Positions 5,643-10,645 of a DNA stretch of 10,645 nt are shown here, in pieces (the stretch's first letter is position 1; each line of letters opens with the position of its first letter). The position numbers and the translations under genes are program-made. Origin of the DNA: Actinomycetota bacterium (GTDB lineage Bacteria; Actinomycetota; Actinomycetes; S36-B12); assembly GCA_003456155.1 (NCBI GenBank), contig DMPC01000064.1, forward strand, positions 35,277-45,921, given 5' to 3'. The notes beneath the pieces were generated by a model, which saw nothing but the letters and a program-made list of their open reading frames with translations, was not told the origin of the DNA and did not search any database.

Positions 5643-6926
5643 CTAACCCACGCGCTCGCGACGGCCGAGAAGGCCATACGGTCGGACGAGGAGGATGATG
5701 ATCAGGACGAGCAGGGCTCCCACGTTCTTGAGCTCCGTCGGGATGATCAGCGTGGTGAGCTGGATGAACAGCCCTACGACGAGTGATCCGAAGATGGCCC
5801 CGGAGATCGTGCCGAGGCCGCCGAGCGTCACGGCGGCGAAGACGAGAAGCAGGATCTGGAAGCCCATCTGGAAGGACACCTGCTGGGTGAAGCCGAGCAG
5901 GATGCCGCCGAGGCCGGCCAGGGCAGCGCCGATGACCCAGACGAACGTGATCACACGCTCGACGTTGATGCCTGCGCCCGCCGCGAGGCTCGGGTTGTCG
6001 GAGACTGCCCGGGTTGCCTTGCCCAGTCGGGATTTGCTCAGCACGAGCACCGTCGCGATGAGTGCCACCAGAGAGATGATGATGACGGCGATATCGGTGG
6101 GGGTGATCGAGACCGGGCCCAGGGACAGGCCCGCCATGCCGGCGAACTCGGTGTAGGACTTCTTCTCGGCTCCTGCGAAGAACTGGTACAGGTTCCGGAG
6201 GAAGATCGCCAGGCCAATCGAGACGATCATCATGGCAATGAGGCCGGTGCCGCGCTTGCGCAGTGGGCGCCAGAGCGCCGCATTGTTCAACCAGCCGAAG
6301 GCTGCAGAGAGCAGCAGGCCTCCGATCGCCGCCACGATGAAGGGCAGCCCGAATCCGGCATTGAGGGTCCATGTGGCGAGGGCCCCGAACGTGATGATCT
6401 CCCCGTGGGCGAAGTTCACGAGGCCAGTCGTGCCATAGATGATCGACAGTCCGAGGGCACCGAGAGCGATGAGCAGACCGAACTGGAGGCCGGAGACCGT
6501 CAACTGGGCGGTCTGCTCCCACAGGCTCGTCGTCGTCGCGGTGCTCTGGCCGAGGGGGAAGGTCACAGTCTTGAGTCCGCCGAACAGCGGCGGCTTCACC
6601 GGGACCTGCTCGATGGTGACCTTGTCCTCCTCGGTCAGGGCCACGCCTTCGGGGAGGGTTTCCACATTGATGGTGACGTCATAGTTGCCCAGAGCGGGCA
6701 GCTCGACCCGCCAGACTCCGTCTGCGTCGCTGGTGGCGGTGCCCTGGAACCCATCGCCGACGACGGCGATCTCGACACCTGCGACAGGTGTCTTCACCCC
6801 CTCGACGCGGTTCTCGAGCTTTCCCCCCACGGCCTGACCCTCCGCAGCAGCGGGGGAGGCCATCGCGACGAGGGCGACGAAGGTGGCGAACAGCACACCC
6901 AGGACGGCAAGGATGCGTCGATGCAC
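5643..6926 (-). CDS. livH: branched-chain amino acid ABC transporter permease LivH with signal peptide and extracellular beta-sandwich-like domain
   Basis: This is the partner membrane subunit of LivM and the first gene of the operon. I start it at GTG 6926: GAGGAAGG lies about 9 nt upstream and the product then opens with a clean signal peptide (HRRILAVLG, hydrophobic core, ASPAAA before Glu29). A longer ATG at 7061 adds 45 residues with no protein-like character. Residues about 33-110 contain no membrane segment and resemble a carboxypeptidase-regulatory or transthyretin-like fold (TPVAGVEIAVVG, SDADGVWRVELPALGNYDVTI). Residues about 142-427 are the permease: SGLQFGLLIALGALGLSIIYGT (145-166), TGLVNFAHGEIITFGA (167-182), the coupling loop SRLGKATRAVSDNPSLAAGAGI (299-320), VTLGGLGTISGAIFG (366-380) and terminal VRPYGLLG (414-421). 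The 427-aa length exceeds the roughly 300 aa of standard LivH by just this exported part. The role of the extra domain is unknown; docking of the lipoprotein is a guess. Confidence 0.88.
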   Translation of the reverse strand: MHRRILAVLGVLFATFVALVAMASPAAAEGQAVGGKLENRVEGVKTPVAGVEIAVVGDGFQGTATSDADGVWRVELPALGNYDVTINVETLPEGVALTEEDKVTIEQVPVKPPLFGGLKTVTFPLGQSTATTTSLWEQTAQLTVSGLQFGLLIALGALGLSIIYGTTGLVNFAHGEIITFGALATWTLNAGFGLPFIVAAIGGLLLSAAFGWLNNAALWRPLRKRGTGLIAMMIVSIGLAIFLRNLYQFFAGAEKKSYTEFAGMAGLSLGPVSITPTDIAVIIISLVALIATVLVLSKSRLGKATRAVSDNPSLAAGAGINVERVITFVWVIGAALAGLGGILLGFTQQVSFQMGFQILLLVFAAVTLGGLGTISGAIFGSLVVGLFIQLTTLIIPTELKNVGALLVLIIILLVRPYGLLGRRERVG

Positions 6927-6989
6927 GCCGTCGGTCCCTTCCTCGTCAGGTGGTCGGACACGCGGATGCGCACCGCACGAATGACCGGC

Positions 6990-6995
6990 AGCATA
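6990..6995 (-). promoter_or_regulatory. possible -10 box of the livHMGF operon
   Basis: On the minus strand TATGCT fits TANNNT and lies 63 nt before the GTG start of livH, in the 131-bp gap after the thioesterase gene. No convincing -35 hexamer was found. The operon may instead, or also, be read through from the thioesterase gene. Confidence 0.3.
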
Positions 6996-7057
6996 ACCAC
7001 GAACGGGTGACCGTCGCCCGACATCCCGGCAAACGGCGCAGGCCGTCCGAGGTCCGG

Positions 7058-7465
7058 TCATGACTCCCGGGGCCGGATCAGGCAGGTGAGTCGTCCGGTG
7101 CAGAGGATCCGGCCCTCGTCATCCCGCACGGTCACCCCGTAACTGGTGAGCGTGCGCCCCAGGGAGAGCGGCTCAGCGATGGCTGTGACGCGGCCAGCCG
7201 AGGCGGAGCGATGGTGGGTCGCATTGATGTCCAGGCCCACGACCATGGCCGAGGGGCCCGCATGGAGGGCCGCCCCGATCGACCCTGCCGTCTCGATGAG
7301 CACGGCGCTGGCTCCGCCGTGGAGCAGGCCGTACGGCTGGGTGTTGCCCTCGACCGGCATGGAGATGACGACCCGAGAGACGGAGCACTCCTCGAGGATC
7401 ATGCCCATCCGTTCGCCGAGAGCGCCGAGGGGGATCTGGTCGGGTGTCACCGGGGACGTCGTCAT
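7058..7465 (-). CDS. PaaI-family hotdog thioesterase
   Basis: The 135-aa product is a single hotdog domain of the PaaI/4-hydroxybenzoyl-CoA thioesterase-like family, which hydrolyses acyl-CoA thioesters in the cytoplasm. The key run is NTQPYGLLHGGASAVLIETAG: Asn41, the HGG motif at 49-51, and Glu58 in the central helix as the likely catalytic acid. The later segment GLDINATHHRSASAGRVTA (77-95) is the usual family strand pair, and GRLTCLI (124-130) closes the domain. The length is normal. The substrate cannot be read from sequence; relatives act on phenylacetyl-type, DHNA- or other CoA esters. The ATG at 7465 has no Shine-Dalgarno sequence but lies 7 nt after a -10-like box, so it is probably leaderless. 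From memory, a thioesterase of this kind sits beside polA in other actinobacteria too. Confidence 0.88.
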   Translation of the reverse strand: MTTSPVTPDQIPLGALGERMGMILEECSVSRVVISMPVEGNTQPYGLLHGGASAVLIETAGSIGAALHAGPSAMVVGLDINATHHRSASAGRVTAIAEPLSLGRTLTSYGVTVRDDEGRILCTGRLTCLIRPRES

Positions 7466-7472
7466 GGTGCCG

Positions 7473-7478
7473 ACAATA
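7473..7478 (-). promoter_or_regulatory. -10 box of the thioesterase gene, leaderless start
   Basis: Minus-strand TATTGT is followed by 7 nt and then the ATG at 7465, the spacing expected if the mRNA begins at the start codon itself. It shares two base pairs with the polA -10 box on the other strand. The -35 region is weak. Confidence 0.5.
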
Positions 7479-7482
7479 GGAT
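7477..7482 (+). promoter_or_regulatory. -10 box of polA, leaderless start
   Basis: TAGGAT fits TANNNT and is followed by 6 nt and then the GTG at 7489, so transcription would start at or next to the first codon. The gap has no Shine-Dalgarno sequence. It overlaps the opposing TATTGT box at 7477-7478. Confidence 0.5.
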
Positions 7483-7488
7483 CCCGGT

Positions 7489-10170
7489 GTGCCGGACGAA
7501 GATCGGGGAGCAGCGGATCCGTCGTCGTCGCGGCTGCTGCTCCTCGACGGTCACTCCTTGGCCTACCGGGCCTTCTACGCCCTTCCCGTCGAGAACTTCA
7601 GCACCACGACAGGCCAGCCCACCAATGCCGTGTTCGGGTTCACCTCGATGCTCATCAATGTGCTGAGGGATGAGCAGCCGACCCATGTTGCCGTGGCCTT
7701 CGATGTCTCGCGTATGACCTTTCGAACCGAGGCCTTCCCCGAGTACAAGGCGAATCGCGCGAAATCTCCTGACGAGTTTCGCGGGCAGGTGGAGCTGATC
7801 AAGGAGGTGCTCGAGGCGCTGGGCATCCCCGTGCTGACCGCCGAGGGATACGAGGCGGACGACATCATCGCCACGCTGGTGGACCGCAGCCGCGAGCGCA
7901 ACTGGCCGGTCGACATCGTGACCGGCGATCGCGACTCCTTCCAGCTCGTGGACGACCGCGTCACGGTCCTCTACCCCAAGAAGGGCGTCAGCGATCTCGC
8001 TCGCATGACCCCCGAGGCGGTCGAGGAGAAGTACGGCCTCACCCCGCGGCAGTACCCCGACTATGCGGCACTGCGCGGTGACCCCAGTGACAATCTCCCG
8101 GGCATCCCGGGTGTGGGGGAGAAGACGGCCGCCAAGTGGATCCGCGAGAACGGCAGCCTCGCCCACCTCGTCGATCGAGTGGACGAGATCCCGGGCAAGG
8201 TCGGTGACGCGCTGCGGGCCGCCCTGCCGCAGGTGCTGATGAACCGAGACCTCACGGCGCTTGTCCACGATGTGCCCCTGGACTTCGACCTGAATGCTGC
8301 AGAGCTCGAGCCGTGGGATCCGGCTGCCGTCGACGTGCTGTTCGACGCCCTTCAGTTCCGAGCCCTTCGCGAGCGGCTGGAGCGGGTCAGGCCCGGAGGG
8401 CCCGTGGTCGATCAGCGCGAGGAGGACCGGGGTACCCGGGAGATCGTCGTATGCGATGCGGACGGGCTGGCCGAGTGGCTGGCGGGGGCGGCCGGTGTTC
8501 CCTCTGTCGCCGTGTCGGGCGAGTGGGGTCACGGCACGGGGCGCATCGACGCGGTGGCCCTGGTGGACGATCGGCATGTCGCTCTGTACGTCGACTGCAC
8601 CGTCGACTCGCACCGTGCCGCCGTACTCGCCTGGCTGGCGGACCCTGCCCAGGCGAAGGACCTCCACGAGGCCAAGGGCCCGGCGCTGGCCGTTGCGGCA
8701 TCAGGACTTCAGCTGGCGGGCCTACGTATGGACACGGCTCTGGCGGCGTACGTCGAGAACCCGGGCCAGCGCGGCTACAGCCTCAACGAGGTGGCCGAGC
8801 GGCTTCTGGGTGTCTCGGTGGAGTCGACCGCGCAGAGCGAGCAGCTGCTCTTCGAATCGGACGAATCGGCGATCGAACCTCTGGTGCGGCAGGCGGAGAT
8901 CATCGGCGAGCTCGTGCGGGTCCTCACGCCCCGGCTCGAGGGTCAGTCGGCGATTCTTGAGCAGGTCGAGGTGCCGCTGGTGCCCCTTCTCGCCCAGATG
9001 GAGCACACGGGCATCGCGGTCGACTCTGCCGAACTCGGCCGGCTCTCCGATGAGTTCGGATTGGACATGCGCAGGGCCGAGGAGGAGGCGCACCGGATTG
9101 TGGGTCGCGGCTTCAATCTGGGCTCGCCCAAGCAGCTTCAGGAGATCCTCTTCGGTGAGCGGAACCTGCCCAAGACGAAGAAGATCAAGACGGGCTTCAC
9201 CACTGACGCGGAGTCGCTGCAGCAGCTGTTCGCGCAGACGGGCGACCCGCTTCTCGAGCAGATCCTTGCGTGGCGTGACAGGGCGAAGCTGCGTCAGACC
9301 GTCGATGGGCTGGTTCCCCTGGTCGACCGGCAGGGGCGCATCCACACGACGTTCCATCAGACCGTGGCAGCGACGGGACGCCTCTCGAGCTCGGACCCCA
9401 ATCTGCAGAACATCCCCATCCGCACCGAGGCGGGCAGGCGCATACGCGGGTGCTTCGTGGTCGGAGCCGGCTTCGAGAGTCTGCTCACCGCCGACTACAG
9501 CCAGATCGAGATGCGGATCATGGCGCATCTGTCGGAGGACGAGGGCCTGATCGCTGCCTTCCGCTCTGGCGAGGACCTCCACACGACGGTGGCCAGCCAG
9601 GTCTTCGGGGTGGCGGCGTCCGACGTGGATGCCGAGATGCGGCGTCGGATCAAGGCGATGTCCTACGGGCTCGCCTACGGCCTGAGTCCCTACGGTCTCG
9701 CGCAGCAGCTCGACATCGGACCGGTTGAGGCTCGCGGCCTGATGGACACCTACTTCGAGCGCTTCGGCGGAGTTCGGGACTACCTCGCAGAGGTCGTCGA
9801 GCGGGCGAGGGCGGAGGGATACACGTCGACGATGCTGGGCCGCCGCCGGTATCTGCCCGATCTGGGCAGCTCGAACCGCCAGCGCAGGGAGATGGCCGAG
9901 CGCATGGCCCTGAACGCGCCCATCCAGGGGACGGCGGCGGACATCGTCAAGGTGGCCATGCTTCGCCTGGAGGCGGCGCTGTCGGAGCAGGCCCTGGCCA
10001 GCCGGCAACTGCTGCAGGTGCACGACGAGCTGGTCCTGGAGGTGGCACCGGGCGAGCGGACTGCGGTCGAGGAGGCGGTGCGCACGGCCATGGCCCAGGC
10101 GGCCGATCTCGCGGTCCCCCTGGACGTCTCGGTGGGGGTCGGACGGTCCTGGGAGGATGCGGCTCACTAG
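7489..10170 (+). CDS. polA: DNA polymerase I with 5'-nuclease domain and inactive proofreading domain
   Basis: This is the repair and Okazaki-fragment polymerase, 893 aa and complete. The 5'-nuclease domain (about 15-300) has metal-binding acids Asp20 (LLLLDGHS), Glu122/Asp124/Asp125 (EADD), Asp147/Asp149 (GDRD) and Asp198/Asp201 (GDPSDN), plus the H3TH segment GIPGVGEKTA. The middle domain (about 310-490) keeps the length of a 3'-5' exonuclease but lacks the DxE motif (VAVSGEWGHG instead), so proofreading is presumably absent, as in mycobacterial Pol I. The polymerase domain shows TGRLSSSDPNLQNIP (629-643), motif A DYSQIE with Asp669, the fingers helix with Lys722 and Tyr726 (KAMSY), and motif C VHDE with Asp846/Glu847. 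Tyr726 aligns with E. coli Phe762, where tyrosine is linked to poor exclusion of dideoxynucleotides. The GTG at 7489 is the likely start; no ribosome binding site precedes it. rpsA follows 155 bp downstream. Confidence 0.97.
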   Translation: MPDEDRGAADPSSSRLLLLDGHSLAYRAFYALPVENFSTTTGQPTNAVFGFTSMLINVLRDEQPTHVAVAFDVSRMTFRTEAFPEYKANRAKSPDEFRGQVELIKEVLEALGIPVLTAEGYEADDIIATLVDRSRERNWPVDIVTGDRDSFQLVDDRVTVLYPKKGVSDLARMTPEAVEEKYGLTPRQYPDYAALRGDPSDNLPGIPGVGEKTAAKWIRENGSLAHLVDRVDEIPGKVGDALRAALPQVLMNRDLTALVHDVPLDFDLNAAELEPWDPAAVDVLFDALQFRALRERLERVRPGGPVVDQREEDRGTREIVVCDADGLAEWLAGAAGVPSVAVSGEWGHGTGRIDAVALVDDRHVALYVDCTVDSHRAAVLAWLADPAQAKDLHEAKGPALAVAASGLQLAGLRMDTALAAYVENPGQRGYSLNEVAERLLGVSVESTAQSEQLLFESDESAIEPLVRQAEIIGELVRVLTPRLEGQSAILEQVEVPLVPLLAQMEHTGIAVDSAELGRLSDEFGLDMRRAEEEAHRIVGRGFNLGSPKQLQEILFGERNLPKTKKIKTGFTTDAESLQQLFAQTGDPLLEQILAWRDRAKLRQTVDGLVPLVDRQGRIHTTFHQTVAATGRLSSSDPNLQNIPIRTEAGRRIRGCFVVGAGFESLLTADYSQIEMRIMAHLSEDEGLIAAFRSGEDLHTTVASQVFGVAASDVDAEMRRRIKAMSYGLAYGLSPYGLAQQLDIGPVEARGLMDTYFERFGGVRDYLAEVVERARAEGYTSTMLGRRRYLPDLGSSNRQRREMAERMALNAPIQGTAADIVKVAMLRLEAALSEQALASRQLLQVHDELVLEVAPGERTAVEEAVRTAMAQAADLAVPLDVSVGVGRSWEDAAH

Positions 10171-10187
10171 GGGCACGAGGGGGCGAG

Positions 10188-10193
10188 TAGCCT
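10188..10193 (+). promoter_or_regulatory. possible -10 box of rpsA
   Basis: TAGCCT fits TANNNT in the 155-bp gap between polA and rpsA. The -35 position would fall in the last codons of polA and is not convincing. It would give a leader of about 125 nt; I saw no clear stable structure or upstream reading frame in it. Confidence 0.25.
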
Positions 10194-10325
10194 TGGAGGG
10201 TTGTGCGGAGTGTCCCGGTCCAGACCTAGTGGCCAGGGCGGCCCCCTGACGGCGCGGTCTCGGAGAGGCTTCGTGGTGCGGTGGCGGCTTCGCGCGGCAT
10301 CGTCAACAACAGGATCCCCTACTCC

Positions 10326-10645
10326 ATGACCATCTCTACGAGTGCAGCACCCGCCCAGGTGGCGGTCAACGACATCGGCTCCGCTGATGACTTCATGGCG
10401 GCCATCGACGCCACGATCAAGTACTTCAACGACGGCGACATCGTCGAGGGCACCATCGTCAAGGTGGACCGCGACGAGGTCCTCCTCGACATCGGCTACA
10501 AGACCGAGGGTGTCATTCCCTCCCGTGAACTGAGCATCAAGCACGATGTCGATCCCAGCGAGGTCGTCTCCGTCGGCGATCATGTCGAGGCCCTCGTCCT
10601 CACCAAGGAGGACAAGGAGGGTCGCCTGATCCTGTCCAAGAAGCG
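10326..10645 (+). CDS. rpsA: 30S ribosomal protein S1, 5' part, truncated by the window edge
   Basis: The first 106 codons are present and the frame is open to the last base. After a variable N-terminus (MTISTSAAPAQVAVNDIGSA) the residues DFMAAIDATIKYFNDGDIVEG and IVKVDRDEVLLDIGYKTEG lead into the first S1/OB-fold repeat (about 37-106), including VIPSREL and the closing EGRLILSKK. S1 binds mRNA on the small ribosomal subunit and helps translation initiation. The start ATG has only AGGA about 11 nt upstream, a weak site. The polA-rpsA order is a conserved actinobacterial pairing. Confidence 0.95.
   Translation, partial: MTISTSAAPAQVAVNDIGSADDFMAAIDATIKYFNDGDIVEGTIVKVDRDEVLLDIGYKTEGVIPSRELSIKHDVDPSEVVSVGDHVEALVLTKEDKEGRLILSKK

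Noticed and set aside
7005..7012. GGTCACCC on the minus strand upstream of livH as a partner to the GTNAC array at 99-154
   Set aside because: There is one pentamer without a convincing second half-site at n6 spacing, too little to propose shared regulation.
6927..7061. Longer livH starting at ATG 7061, overlapping the thioesterase stop as ATGA
   Set aside because: The added 45 residues are Cys/Arg/Pro-rich without family likeness and would bury the signal peptide. GTG 6926 has a good ribosome binding site.
8722..10176. 484-codon minus-strand frame opposite polA, and 401-codon frame at 7462-8667
   Set aside because: They are antisense shadows of polA, whose motifs are continuous across its whole length on the plus strand.
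10171..10325. Riboswitch or attenuator in the rpsA leader
   Set aside because: I found no stable paired structure, leader peptide or known motif there by eye.

Overview
The window is a high-G+C stretch from an actinobacterium. Three things point there. An rpsA - polA - hotdog thioesterase - branched-chain amino acid transporter (liv) neighbourhood is, from memory, also present in Streptomyces. The DNA polymerase I has a degenerate proofreading domain and the KAMSYGLAYG fingers motif found in actinobacterial enzymes. The lipoprotein and AbiEi/DUF559-like proteins are of actinobacterial style. I cannot name a genus from this sequence alone.

Layout. 1-223 is the regulatory region of a branched-chain amino acid (HAAT family) substrate-binding lipoprotein. 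It carries phased GTNAC pentamers, a likely -10 box and a perfect stem-loop beside the ribosome binding site. 224-1615 (+) is the lipoprotein, followed by a strong stem-loop at 1632-1665. 1685-2858 is an island: two 74-bp palindromic repeats, exactly 1,100 bp apart, flank one minus-strand gene (1760-2731) for an AbiEi-like winged-helix plus Vsr/DUF559-like nuclease protein. 2873-6926 (-) is a tightly packed transporter operon read livH-livM-livG-livF, with a 13-nt gap, an 11-nt overlap and a TAATG overlap. 7058-7465 (-) is a PaaI-like hotdog thioesterase. 7489-10170 (+) is complete polA. 10326-10645 (+) is the 5' end of rpsA, cut by the window edge.

How the genes work together. LivH and LivM (membrane subunits), LivG and LivF (ATPases) and the lipoprotein at 224-1615 supply all parts of one branched-chain amino acid or related amide importer. 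The binding protein lies on the opposite strand, convergent with the operon and separated from it by the repeat-flanked nuclease gene. The thioesterase and polA diverge from a 23-bp gap in which both starts look leaderless. polA and rpsA are housekeeping.

Most notable: (1) the ligand-binding domain of the lipoprotein reads as a circular permutation, with the family's C-terminal part placed ahead of its N-terminal part; (2) the two palindromes share their stem, including a compensatory base-pair change, and bracket the nuclease gene; (3) LivH carries a secreted beta-sandwich-like domain at its N-terminus; (4) the polA/thioesterase promoters overlap at their -10 boxes and appear to give two leaderless mRNAs; (5) phased GTNAC pentamers resembling GlnR or MtrA sites lie upstream of the binding protein.
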